From contig NC_061790.1 of the NCBI RefSeq assembly GCF_022458985.1, positions 19,510,397 to 19,574,396 on the forward strand: 64,000 bases of DNA, given 5' to 3'. The translations under genes were made by a program, and so were the position numbers. Origin of the DNA: Mugil cephalus (taxonomy: Eukaryota; Chordata; Actinopteri; Mugiliformes; Mugilidae). Below, one piece after another: positions 1-13,300 of this stretch. Under the pieces are notes generated by a model, which made no database searches, was not told the DNA's origin, and was given only the letters and a program-made list of their open reading frames with translations. Each line of letters begins with the position of its first letter. The stretch's first letter is position 1.

Positions 1-3000
1 GTATCAACTCTTTCCTGTGGGGAGACTTTCCACTTGTCTTTTTTTTTCCACGAGGGCTCTGAGTGTGAGCTCTTTGAAATTGACGGTTGAGTCTTTGTCT
101 CATGCAGGCACCAAATTTATCGTTTCAAATGAAACCCCCCCCCAAAATCTGCACTCCATCCGCTTCCACTAGGCCCCCATTAATAATGCAGCACATAATC
201 CGGTGCTGGGCGCACTCATACTAGAAGCCCCTTCTCCTGCCAATCACTGGCCTAATTAGCACAAGATCGGCTCCTTCTCGATGCTGCTGTTAGAAAACAC
301 AACCTAATCCAATCCCTCAAAGGCCGCTTTCCCTCTTGTGCCATTCCATGTTGAGGTGGTTGTCAGTAGTCACAAATTGAGTTGTCTGCAAACTTGTTTT
401 CTTGTTGATTCAGCCAATTGCACAGGAAGAGGTTCAGACAAACAGATTGTTGTGCTTGCAGGTGTACCTTGTCATTGTCAGTGCGAATATCAAGCGTGCG
501 GTAGGAAATGCAATAAGCAGCTGCTATTCTTTCTAGATTCTGTCATAGACATATTTGTTCTTTGTGGCGACTGCTGTACTCATTGTGCAGTAATGTGGTA
601 CTCCATTTAAAGCTGAAGCAATGTCACACGAAAACCAAAGTGGGTCTGAGTCATAGTATAGTCACAGCAAAATGTGGGGCAGAGAGTTCGCAAGTGAACA
701 CCTAATTCACATGTATAAAAGACGGGATTAAACAAGGAGAAAATGAGGCTTGGCATCATGTGAAGACCAGGGCAGCGCTGAGACAAAGAAGCCATGTCTC
801 AGACATTTGAGCTCGGTCTATAGATAACCCCAGTGTTTCTATCACATGTGCAGCCCGTTACCATATAAGACAGCAATATGACTCACCCTCCTCACTGACC
901 TACTATGTGGGAAGTCATGATTCATGCAAGCTGCATTTAAGCAGGCAGGACCCAAAAATACTCTGGCATGCCATCACACAAACACATACACAGTTATCAC
1001 ACACACAAACACATACCTCACTTGCTCAGTCATACTCACCACCCACAGACACTGATAGGCTCAGATGCTGTCTGTAGTGTACAGCGTGAGGCATTAGAAA
1101 GTTGTCAGAGCAAAGACTGGAATAACAAGATGACTGGATCACCGTTGATGCCTTTCTGAGGTAATGCCAACTAGCAACATTTCACAGCGTTCTCTTTCAC
1201 AGTCTTCTATTTCTGTGGCTTTCTATGTAATGCAAAGGTAATTTTACAAAAATAAAAAGTAAACGGTGCTTCTGTGCAACAGTGAAAATCAGGCAGTGGA
1301 CTACATTTTCTTGTTAATTATTTCTTGATGGCAGGCATGTCTTGTGGGGTGTTCTTTGTTGTTTGTCTTCATTTTGTCAGCAGGTTCTTCAAGAGTGATT
1401 AGTCAGCAATATTCATCCATAAATAGCTTCTTGAGTGTTGTGTGATATGACACCGCAATGTCAGCCAGGTTTTGAAAACCAGTTTTAGAAATAGCCCTCA
1501 AACGCCAGGTTAGGAGAGTCAACCAGTCTCTTTTCAGTCATTGTAGCGGGAAAGGTTTTCCTTCAGGCTTCTCTGTTTCTTTTGATATTTTTTCATGAGG
1601 TTGAACACATCGGCCTCAACTTATTTTTATATGCAAATGTTGTCTGTGCTGGTAATGAGTTTCTTAGTGTGTAATCCAGCTGTCTTTGGTGGTCTCCCTG
1701 CAGCTTGATCCTCACGCTAATTGTTTCTTTTCAAAGGTAAATCTTGTCAGTGGTTGGAGTATTGATTCATGTGGCTGAGGTCAGTGTATGGACCTTTCAG
1801 GGGCTGTGTGACGAAGAAGCGCTGGTGTTAATTAGGCCAGCAGCAGATAGATGCAGGTTTGTGCTCAACCTCACAGACAGGCACTTGCTCACTCGTGGTA
1901 TAAGCTAGTCCCATTTGTCAATGCCAGTCGCAGTAGCACCTCAAGATTTTACGCACCTCAGCAGCTCACCCCAACCAGGTTAACGCCAGCCTGCTGATCT
2001 CACAAGACCTAGACTATTGCTGGATACGTCACATGAAGGGATTCCAGGACAGCTTCTTCCAAAACATCTAAATTAAGCCCATGGACGGTATTCCTTCAGC
2101 CTAGATGATGCAGAAATATCTTGTCTTTGTTAAGCTTTCTTATTCAGGTATTGCTGCTTTGTTGAATCAGTTCTCCCCAACAGAAGACCAAGGAGACAGT
2201 ATTGATTTCTATCTAGAGCAAAAAGCACTCAATCTATTTGCGGATGGACATGAGCATAATGAGTCCAGCCACATCCTGAGATCACTGTGTATTTCATGTC
2301 AGGTTTTCCCCTAGAATATTAAATGTACGTACAGAAATTTTGATGGGTCAGTCTTTTGGGTTTGTTTTTAAAGAACAGAGTCTTAGGATGTGCATTCCAT
2401 AAGGCTCTATCTGCTTTTGAATCGCTGAAAGCAAATCTGGATATCTCAATGTTGATGTGATGAAGAATTGCTAAAAATCATGTGACTGCACTTCCGCTAT
2501 CCTTCAGTGTGTCGGTCAGCAGGACCTGGTGAGCATGTCACCATGTCTCATCTCAGATGTGTCTGTCTCGCATATATTAGGATCGATATCTGCTAACCCA
2601 GTGACCTTCTGAAAGAGCTGTTAAGCTTCTTATCGATACAGTGTGGAATGACGAGCCTTAAACGTGGATGTTCATGAACTTTCTGTGGTCTAAGTGGAAA
2701 CCCCCCCAAACTGCTTGGCTTTGATCTTATCTTGCAATCTTAAAGGGGGGAATTTACCTGGGATGATGCTCTGTGAGTTGCTTAACTGAAACAAAGAAGC
2801 AGTTTATATTAAAATGAATGCTATGCTCTTTCTCAGAGGTGGGAAGTAACTTCAGATTTGGAATGTGTTGCTCAGTTACTTCCCAAGTTACAGTTTGCTT
2901 GGTGCAATGCTATGATACACCAGTCTTCCTTCCTCATACTAAGAATGGGCCCTCCTGATTCAACAGTAATGGCTAAATTCTGTTAGGTAAGGGGATACCT

Positions 3001-3796
3001 TCATAGTATTCAGCGTATAGTATACAACAGTTGCAGACAAAAAACACATTGAGTAATTACAAATAACATTAGAGACATTTCTTTCTAAGTAAGAAAAAAA
3101 GAAAAAAAAACAGCCCCTTCCTTAGTCTTGATGACAGTGCACATTTAATGGTTACATTTGGGTTTTGCAATGGTGTCATAAGCCACAGAGGTCAGCGAGC
3201 TGTGTCAACACATAGACAAGCACACACTCGAGCAGCAACAGATTCAGGGCTGTAACTGTATAATAGCCAGGTAGACTTTTGAAACCAGCTATCCTGATTA
3301 ACATTTTTTATTACAGCGCAGACAGATCAGAGCAATCCCAGTTTAATCAAATCTCACTGCCTCATTTGGTGTTTGTAATGAAACATTCCTGATGATCTGT
3401 GCAGTTTCTCCCGTAGAGTAATGATTAAGAGGCCAGCTTTTTGAGTGTTACAGGACCCAACCTCTATATGTCTGGGTATGAACGAGTGATTGAAGCTCCC
3501 TCTGTCTGATATTACAGCAGCATGTCTTGATTTGACTCAAACAGTCAGATGGGCCGATGTGCTGTCACACGCACCGACACGAAAACTAATCTGAGGCTAT
3601 GGGGAAGTAGTTACATTTGAGGAAGTGAAACCTCTACCCATAAAAAATAATCTCTGTATTGTATTGGAAAACATTAGATGGTGCATCAGAGTGTTTTTTT
3701 CTTGTCTTTTGATAGAAACATTGATACAAAACTGAAGGTGGTTTTCATTTGAGCTTTGCACGGTAATATAAACCCAGGGTGAGCGGTTCCATTTAC

Positions 3797-3831
<35 letters not shown>

Positions 3832-6800
3832 CCCATGTTTACATTTGCAGCTCTGTACAGCTCCTAGGGCATTCGTCTGGCCTAATTTGATCATTCCAAT
3901 TAAAGCCATGTTCATCCTCGGTGTAATTACAGTCATCTGGTTGGAGTCCTCCCCTTATTGTGCACAGTGGCACAGTGTTCACGTTAGTTTCTCAGTGGAC
4001 GATGTTATTACTTTGACTGCAGCACCAGCCGTTGAGCCTGATCTTGTTTATTGCAAGAAACCACAGTGTGCATATGCATTTTGTCACAATCATTTGAAGT
4101 AGATGTTCCATTAAAAAAAAAAAAGTAATTCCAATAATTCAAGGATGTTGGAAATATTGCTGTGGGCCTCATTCTGCTCTATTCTGAAGTATTATGAGCA
4201 CATACAGTACGAGGCACTACTTTATTTTTAGGAATGAATGAATACCCAGTCAGATGTACCCGTATTTCAATGACTGATGAAGAGAAAACAGCTTAATTAA
4301 GGATAGCCCTAGCGACCATCAACATTAAGTCATACGTTTACATCACAGCATTTCTTAGACATTTGTGTACGTTTAGTGTAATGAAGCTGCTTGTTCACAC
4401 TGACCTGGCCATGGGAACAGACAGTGTGTTTTATCCATAGTGGCCAAGGTTGTTCTGGCCATTTTCTTCCTGCTTAGATATTCAAGGCTTTCTTCTGCAG
4501 TTCCAAAGTGGTCCACACATATATTCAGCACCTTCTCAATATCTATTTGGCTTCATACTAGCTGTCAGTATTGGTTTCGATATATATGGTGGGAAAAGCT
4601 TACTTTAAGTGTATGAAACTTTTCCGATTCTGTTTATATATATATATATGACAGGAGTAATCACGCCTCTGCCACTAGGGGCTCTTATGTATTTCATTCC
4701 ATCATGACACAGCCCCACCTTCCCTCCACACACCCTGCACAGTAGTCTGATGAGAGAAAAAGACAGAGAGAGAAAGAGAGAGAGCGGACACACATCACAG
4801 AGCATGTTATGGCACACTGTTACACATCACCACCCACCCCTCCCACCCCTCCCACTTAACGTCTCCATAGCAAAACCGCGTCATACGATACAGAACATAA
4901 AGAATGTCTAACGGAAGGGCTAAATGTGTCTCACCTAGCCCTGAGGACTTCTTAGCTGCGTCGCCATGGTAATAATCAGAGATACCTTTGACCTGCTGAC
5001 TGGAGAAAGAAGAGGAAAGGATGTGGTGTGAGGAAATGACACACGAGTAACCCTGAGGACCTGCTGAAAACAAAAAGAAAACATCTCCCAGCTTCTCAAA
5101 TATAAGGGCTTGCTCTTACCATTGAATAAAATGTGCATTTAATCGATATTTATGATATGATTCTAATTCACAATTAAACATCTGAAGGCGTTTAAGAGTT
5201 TGGACTTAAAATCCTGGGGGAAAAGCAATATAAGGATTGTCATTTTGGGACTGTAGCTCCATTAATAGTATGTTTTCATTGTTCTCATGGGAAGTAAGCA
5301 AATACATAAGAACATCCTTTTGAGACAGAAAAAAACTCTTCAGAGTACTGCACCACATTTGAATAGATGGCTTGAATAGAGTCCACCTGGGTAGAAAGTT
5401 AGGAGGCCGCAGATACAGTCAGCGCTGAGTACAGGATGTTACCTCCAGCTTCTTCTTCTCCTCCTGCTTTGTCTCGTGCGCAGTACAGTATTATGTAGCC
5501 GCTGTGCACACAAGCTGTTATTGCTGTAATGGGAATGATATCAGCTTCATCAGCCTCCCACATATGTGCAGGCTTCCTCCAGGATCAGCCGTCAATAGCC
5601 CTGAAGTCATCTCTCTCTGACTGGCGCTGGTGCATTTGATCTGCAGTCTACGTGAGAATGTTAGAAACTGGCCGAGATGGTTGGCAGAATTGCTATTACT
5701 AGCACTGTAGAAAGAGCTGCTCTCAACAACTGACCATGCAAGTAAAAAAAAAAAAAAAAAGAAATTGCATCCATCAGCACTTCTAATCAGAATTTTGCCA
5801 CAACCTGCTATTTTGTGGCGTGCATGTGTGCGTCTGAAAGTGTTTAAGCCTGTGTATGTGTGTCTGTGTGCGTGCGTGTGCGTTGCATTTGTGTCATCCT
5901 TGCACTTTCCTCCCACTGCAACAAGCCGTCTGATGTTCAAATGAAGCAAATGTTCATTCCAGGGTAGAAATAGCATGTTTAGATTGCTCTCAACCTCACA
6001 GCCGCATCTGGAAACATTATTCTTGGAAGACAGGTCATTATCTTGGGAAACCAACAGAGAAATGTTTAGTGGATATAAGCAAACTATACAACAGCTGGAC
6101 CAGCCAGAACCACAGTCTGGACTGATGTGATTGTTTAACAGCAGCCTCTTCACCACACCGTGTGTTGGAGCTGTAGACTACAGCTCTGTCCCATGTAAAC
6201 AACTCAATCTACAAAGGACTTTAACGCAAAGTATTCTTGCAAAGCCAGGTCACAGCTTTCACTTCCCTCACTGTGGTCTGTGCTCAGTAAGAATTTGCTT
6301 GTGTCTGACGTCATTTCTAGTAGATGAGGGCGCGATTGACAAACGCTATCTTTTCCTCAGACGACTGCTTCTCGCACCTGATTGGACAAAAGTAGTTAGT
6401 TAGTAGATAGTTCTGATTTTCTTCATGCTTTGAATTAGGATCTTTAGGTCATTACGATATTTTATCTCTAGCACCTGGCTTAGAGAAGGTGCTGCCATTT
6501 AGATTTAAAGGTGACAAGCCACATCCTCAGCTACAACAGTTACACCACAGTTGGCTTATGGTTATGACTCCCCAGTGAACTCCGCACCAGTGCCTTTTCT
6601 TTTGTTTTCCAGTAGAAGATTGCAAATTTAAGCTTTTGTGAAGAGAATGTTTTTGAGACCGGTCTCAGCTGGGTGAGAGCAACATTAAATCACCAGATGG
6701 AAACACTGCCCAAAACACAGCCACTATATTCAATATACATCAACTGTTGCTTATGTATGTGGACCGCTAAAGCATAATAACGACTGTGATAAATGATTAG

Positions 6801-9456
6801 CGCCTGGTTTGTGAACTTTAGCTTGCACTGGCTTGTCTATTTCAACATACACTGACTTTAATTCAGGCTGACAGTTTATCTGCTATAATCTAGCAAATAG
6901 CAAATACAGCACATTTACATTTATAATTCATTTATTTGTCTGACAAACAGAAGTAGAGGTAGTGTCAGTATTAAATTGTATATACATCTGGGTCAAACAT
7001 GTCCCAGCACTTTCTTCTATTTTTCTTTTTTTTTCTGATTGTTGTGTCTCAAGAGACATGCTAGTACTGTTGCATTGTGCTATTCCTGTTCCCACTTTAT
7101 TTTGTCAGAACTTTTTCAATACTTTTAATCTATTGGATCAAAACCTGCATTGCATGAGGTGTTTTCATATGTGTAATTTACCACTCTCTAAGTTTGAGGC
7201 TATTGTAAGCTGAACTGGTTCCCATTTGATCCTCTAACAACAGCCAGTAGGTGTAGCGCTCGGCTGACGAGGTGGAAATATTATCATTAAGAACAAAAGG
7301 CAGCAATATAGAGTGGAAAGATTCATGGTGGCATGCATAAAATGCAGCTTCTGACACTTCCGTTTCACTGGAGAAACCAAAGAGATTTACGCATCCAGTC
7401 TGTGCAGAGGAATGAGGAAACCTTCCAAAAACTTGAAGACCTCTGCTAATCTGCTAATGTTAAAAGTCTGAGCAGATCAGTTTCAGTGCAGCGGGCTCTC
7501 CTTTGCTGCATTTTCTGCCCTGTCCTTTTCCATTTACGCAGACTTCTGTTTTCAAATCTACACTCTCATGCTTGGACTAGTAACAGCTCTCACCATTCTC
7601 ACACCATGCCACACTTTCTCAAATCCTGATTATTGGGGATACCAGATACACCGGCCCTGCAAAACCCGGATGATGGGGAGCACCACACATACCCTGCACG
7701 AAGTCTGTGTAGGCAATAATCGCTGAGATGTTGGCTATACTTTCTCGTTTTCTTGGACGCTAAACCTTTGAGTCAATGGGACTTTCTTTGGTTTACCTAC
7801 ACGGTGACTATTACCTCTAGGACATTGTAATTTCCCCTTTGTAAATATAAAAAATCCAAACACCAAGCAGGTTTTTATTTAAGAATCACGTAAAAGTTAC
7901 AGTGCACAGTTACATGCCGCTCAGAGTTAGGATAGATTTAATCGAAATGGTTCTGTGCAGAATGAGGGCATTTCTCTGTGTAATCACTTCATCAAGACCC
8001 CTCCGTTTGTCTGATAACTCAGGCCGAAAAAAAAAAAAAACACTGACAAGAACTTTTCTGGGGAAATCTAATTTGGAGCACTTTGCAAAACTAGGACAAA
8101 AGGACAAAGTCACCTCGTGCCAAGGCATTCATCTTGGTTTTACTCAGAGAAATAGCAGGATCAAAAGCAGAAATCTGCTCCTGTTGAGCGTACCTAACTT
8201 ACCTTAACATATCTTGCCAGAATCGCTTCCAACTATGTGGTGTATAGTCAGCAGATGACAAAAATGTATTTCTGTTTTCGAAGCACATGCCCACATTTAG
8301 CAGAGAGATTCCTTGGCACAGGTTATCGTCTAATACAGAGGCCCTTTGAGCGAGTCGTGAATGTGTTTGCGTGGTTTTAGTGTGAGCGTGTGAGCGTAGA
8401 TAGCTCTGTGTCTGTCATCACAGGGCCGGGTGAGCAGAATGGAACGTTTGGCAGGAAAACTGTTCCAAAAGGCGCACGTGACGTTACGTTCCCAGAGCTG
8501 AGCTTCTGGGGTTTTAGTGTGGAGTTACACTGACTTACTGTACTGGCACATTTTACTTATTTATTACTGACGTAAACATAGGACATGTAATTGGAGTGGG
8601 TAGCCGCCCAGAGATAGCAATGTCAATGTTTTTGAAAGTGTTTGGAACAACCGTGTTTTGAATGCACTGGAATAAAAACGTGGTTAGCTTAGCCTAGCAT
8701 ACAGAGCTACACGTTAATCTCACAGATTGTCATACTGATTTTTTACTATTTCTGTTATTAGTGGACGTGGTGTATTATGTTAGTGAAACAGCCGCTGAAT
8801 TGGAATACAAGACGGGGTCAACCGGGGACCCCTAGTGGGTTAATGCTGAGACTGTGCCTTTATTTTGAGGTTGGCTTGAAGTTTTCCATTTTGTCTGTTT
8901 TTTCTTCTGAAGCACATATTTAACATTTCTCCAGTTGTTTTCATCTTAATTCCTCAGAGTCAGCCTCTGTGCTGTCATGCAGGTTCCCTTCCAGAGAGTA
9001 AAGAAGCCCTCCTTATATTCCTGCCCTCCCTTGGATGATATTTTCATGCTGCTCAGCATACCTTAACATTGAGTTCTTCCTCGATTACAAACACATGTCA
9101 ACCTCTTGAGAAGAAAATACAGCACACTTGGACTCACTCTTCCTTCTTTTCATGAGTCGCGACTGGCTTTAGATGGCCTTTGTTTCCTCTGCTTTGTGTC
9201 GCATGTTGTGTCGAGTGGAAATGTGCGGGATATCTGCGATTGGGGTGTATGCAGATACATGCACGAAAAAAACATGTTGCTGGCTTTTAAATGCTAAAGA
9301 GGGAGTGAGCACGTGAAGCGGCAGTCCGTCAGGCATGGAAGTGTTGAATCATGAGGTTGGCTGCGGCAGACTGCTGGGGCTGATGTCAGCCCTGCGGTAT
9401 GTGCTCACTGGGCTCGACTGTAAGCTGACCCCCCTCTGTTGTGTTTCTATTTCCAG
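1..9456 (+). other. bach2: bach2 5' intronic sequence
   Basis: No exon that I can support lies here. The region ends in a good splice acceptor (pyrimidine tract then AG at 9455-9456) leading into the first coding exon, so at least its right part is intron. BACH2 genes usually have several non-coding leader exons separated by long introns, and one could be hidden here, but nothing marks it. Contents seen: a CA-rich stretch near 968-1020, an (ATC)n microsatellite at 3796-3832, an A-run at about 5743-5760, a GT-rich stretch near 5840-5885, and a fragment at 2834-2900 resembling a common fish dispersed repeat. All open frames here look like chance frames or simple-repeat translations. Confidence 0.7.
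3796..3832. repeat. (ATC)n microsatellite
   Basis: About a dozen uninterrupted ATC units. The poly-His frame on one strand and the poly-Asp frame on the other come from this repeat and are not genes. Confidence 0.95.
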
Positions 9457-9468
9457 GGCGTGAGCGGA

Positions 9469-9711
9469 ATGTCCGTGGATGAGAAGCCTGAAGCCCCCAT
9501 GTATGTGTATGAGTCGACGGTTCATTGTACCAATATCCTACTCTGCCTCAACGACCAGCGGAAGCAGGATATCCTGTGCGATGTGACTGTCCTGGTGGAG
9601 GGCAAGGAGTTCCGAGGGCACCGGGCCGTGCTGGCTGCCTGCAGCGAGTATTTCCTCCAGGCCCTGGTGGGCCAGGCAGAGAATGGCTTGGTCGTTAGCC
9701 TTCCTGAAGAG
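9469..9711 (+). CDS. bach2: bach2 coding exon 1 (BTB domain, N-terminal half)
   Basis: BACH2 is a BTB-bZIP transcription repressor that pairs with small Maf proteins at Maf recognition elements; in mammals it controls B- and T-cell fate. This exon encodes residues 1-81, opening [20 protein letters not shown], which matches the vertebrate BACH2 N-terminus almost residue for residue. It holds the first half of the BTB/POZ dimerisation domain ([29 protein letters not shown] region). The exon begins at 9457 after an acceptor ending at 9456, leaving a 12-base leader before the ATG, which has G at -3. The donor GTACGT follows residue E81 in phase 0. The four coding exons total 820 residues, against 841 as I recall for human. 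Whether this is the bach2a or bach2b paralogue cannot be decided from the window. Confidence 0.97.
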
Positions 9712-10029
9712 GTACGTCCATCCAACACTGTCTGTCACACTTTCCTCACAAACACAAATACAAACTCTGTAAAAACATGGTGTGTCCACTACACCGTCAA
9801 GCAAACCCCCAGTTTGTTTGCTTTTATCAATAAAGTGAGTCAGCATCTTAATGAATTACTGCCAAATGAGTAGGCGAGTTAGACAGATTTGTCTCAGGAT
9901 GACGTCATAGCAAAGGGTACAGCTGATGAAGTCATAGTTGTGGTGACGAATGATGCCAAGAAAGGGAGGATCTTGCATGCAGTAATGTGTGCAACTATGT
10001 GTGAATGTGTGTGTGTAGAAATATGTAAA

Positions 10030-10337
10030 TATGTTTTTCATTTGAAAATAACTGCTATCCCTAATTTGTCCACTGTTTTAGTCAGAGAAGTGGACAGAAT
10101 GCAACGCTGAGGCCCAGGACTCAGCAGCAGACAGCAATGTGCCCAAATTGCACTTTTTTCAAGACATTTTACTTCTTGGAAGGATAGTTTATTAAACATG
10201 AACATTACTTCTTCTTTGCACAAGAACAAATGGAAAAAATCGTTACCTATAGGTTATTATGCTGTTATGTTACTAGTCTGGCCCACTCGAGATCAGATCA
10301 GGCCGACAAACCAAAATGACTTTGAGGCCCCTGTAGT
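10030..10337 (-). mobile_element. hAT-type non-autonomous element, copy 1
   Basis: This is one of three related copies in the window (others at about 41490-41795 and 57600-57915). Shared blocks include GTCCACTGTTTTAGTCAGAG, a CAAATTGCACTT block, a TAGTTTATTAAA block and a TAGGTTATTATnCTGTTATG block, in the same order and spacing as copy 2. Its right end carries the degenerate complement of the fish hAT terminus that begins CAGGGGTGT. The strand given places that terminus at the 5' end. No transposase is encoded. Boundaries are approximate. Confidence 0.75.
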
Positions 10338-13300
10338 AGGTTATCAGTGATGGGCAGTAGTTGGCAGAACATAGCAACATTAACATTTTCCAAACTCGAC
10401 TAGTCCAGCTGCCTTCGTTTAACATCAAATCGTTGGAGGGCGCTCATGCGGAAACCTTGGGGTTTTGCACACGGCAAACAATGGTTTAGAGAATATGACT
10501 TTAACGTCATTAGAGTTGATAGCAGTAAAAGTTAATTTGTGGCTTGCTGCTAGATAAAGTCACAGTGAAAGGTGTGACAGAGTGAACGATTCTGCCTGTA
10601 GGGCTGTGATTGCCAATTAGCGCCTGTCAGCTGCCACTGCCACCAGTGCCAGCAGCACGTAGCACTTTTGTAGTGAGATTAACGCCACCTCGGGCTCGGC
10701 GCTCATCAGGTTGAGCAACCCTCCTCAGTCTTTGCTCACCTCAGCTCTCACACTGTCACTTTAAGCGGATCTCCTTCAGAGCTCCTCCACTGAACGCACT
10801 ATGAAGGCAACCCCCCAACCCCCCTCACGTATTGATGTCACACACATATTGCTACATACATGTGCTGCTGTGAAAACTGGGCCACATCCCACATGTGCGG
10901 TGGAGCTGCGGCTCCGCGCTGGGGCCAGTGCGCATTAATAAAGTAACGCCTGTCAAACGGCCGCTGCCGCACTCAGTCACCATCAGATAGGTAAAATGAG
11001 TATGTTTTTCTTTTTTTGTTAAAGAATGACTGCAGGGAATGGCTTCTCAGCACTCAAAGCATCATCCCTCTCATCCACCGGCTGCGGCTATGAATAATGC
11101 ATGAGATGTTGTGTGTTTCAGGTGTGAGATGGAGTGTGGAAAGTAACGTCTTTCAATTACTCTTCCTTTAATGTGCCAGAAAGAGACGGTTACTCCCATT
11201 GAGCCTTTTTCTCTTTGTCCAATAGTGTTCAATGGGAAGACATTTCAAACATTTTTATCATTTTATTTAAGCAGCACCTCCATCACATAATGAGTACATC
11301 GGCTTTATACTGTCACAATAGACACTAGCTGCGTCGTATTCAGGAAATCTAATGATGCACTGTAGGGATGTAAAATGCAGCAAATGATTATTGTCATAGG
11401 CAGTTAATTTCCAATGATTACTCATTTACTTTATGAAATATCAGGGAAAAAAACATGCATTACATTTAATCACTAAATATACTAATAATGTAATTCAATT
11501 TATAAATAATTTGTATATGTTTATATATAAAATGCACCATTATACAGTGTACAGCTGTACTTTTTATTATTATCAGTGGATATTTCAATTGTACGGAAAA
11601 TTGTTTAATTTGTACATAAACAGCATTTTAGATGTAAGATGTTCATGTACAAATATGCTGTTGGTCATTGGTATTCTTCTGCCCTGTCCAGCATCGTAGT
11701 ATCTTTCTCCACTTTTTAAGGTCCCCTGTCACCCTTTGCTTTCCGGTCAGTGACCAAACTCTGCTGACACATCCACGCCTCCAGTCTGTCTCCCTCACTG
11801 CTCCGCGTCGGCTCAGCAGCAGCCTTTAGCTCTGCTCCGTGTATGTAATGTTAGCAACACTCCGCTGACCCTCCCCTGTCTGGCTGTGGACAAGAATCCC
11901 TGTTACTGCCAGCACCAGCCAGCACCTATGCGTAACAAAGGGCAAATAAGAAGGGACTCGTGGCCGTTGACAGAAAGAGGGGGGAGGTTAGTACAGACGA
12001 AATGTGAAACAAAGACCACCTCCCCCACCACCTTCTTCACCCGCCTCTCGTGGCCTCGCCGCCCCTGGAGTAGTCCGGGGTGGCGGGGGTTAGTGACATC
12101 ATCTATGTCTAATGTGATTGTGGGCTTGCACAGGGCCAGCCAGTTTCATCAAGGGTCTTTTTTTGGACAGCACATCAAGGGAACAAAACAATCCCGCTTT
12201 ATCTCTGCCATGCTGTTTCCCCTGCCTGCCAGCAGGGGGAAAGATTGCGATGTCCGTGTTGTTTCTCTACATCATATTTCAGGAGTGTGAAAACAGGGGC
12301 TTCAGCGATGAGTGCAATATATATATATGCCAGGAACAGGATTTTCAAAGAGAGCCCTCCACTGGAGAGGAGCAGTTGTCACTGAGACAAAGAGAAATCG
12401 TATCCTCTTAGTGGAAATGTGTGCTAGATGTGACTCCTAGCTGCTGTGATCACAGCTATGTCAGATAGGTGTTAGTGAGCAACATGTTGTACTTTGTTGA
12501 TCAGACACGTCGTCAAGATAGTGTCTTTATACTTACTGCTGCACACCGGAATATTAAACTTAGAAACAACTTTAATTAAATTAAAAAAAGAGTCCTGTTG
12601 ACTGTGAACTACAGTGGGAATATTATGACTGGCTGGAAACGCTGACACCCGATGGCAGTGCAGACAGCGAGGGGTGGTGCATATCAGTCATTTCTGGTGA
12701 CTCTCTGATTTTTACTCTAAAAAAAAAAATAAAAAGAGAGAGAGAGAGACAGGGCAATGCGGTGATTCAGCAGGCCGCTGATTCACAGACCTCAAACCAC
12801 CTCCTGTTTGTAAGTTCAGATAGTCATGAGCTAGGGAACAATGTACATCTTTCATCTTTAAGACAACACGCACATACAAATGTATGTATTAAAAAGACTG
12901 GTGCATCCAACTGCCGAGACACTTAAGGAATCACTTTGGTTGATTGTGTGCCGGAGGTGTTGTTATTAATGGTGACTTCGGTGCATCCTTTGAAGCCTAA
13001 AAAGGGGTTGAACCCGATAGTTACAGGGACCTTGGCAAGGATTAGGGTTGGGGTAGATTTACTGGTGCAAAGATTTGAACAATTTTCCTGATAATCTTGC
13101 CAGTAGATTTTAAATTTGAGCCACATAGAGGGACTCACAGGACCAGAAATATTAAATTGATGATTTTCTGTACCTTGCGGCACTACGATTGTACAGTAGT
13201 AGTAGTTATTTAACTGAATGTAATTTATTTGAAAGGCAGCAGAAGGTATTGCTGCCTAGAGGTAGATAAAGACTTTATTTTGAGAAATGGTGGATATAAA

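Noticed and set aside
3597..4102. Poly-Asp and poly-His open frames on opposite strands
   Set aside because: Both are translations of the (ATC)n microsatellite.
5518..6156. 212-codon minus-strand open frame
   Set aside because: It crosses an A-run and a GT-rich stretch that create low-complexity Phe and His/Thr residues; no family resemblance and no splice context.
11886..12411. Two overlapping plus-strand frames (134 and 97 codons)
   Set aside because: No family signal; composition is ordinary non-coding. Kept only as a possible conserved-DNA stretch.
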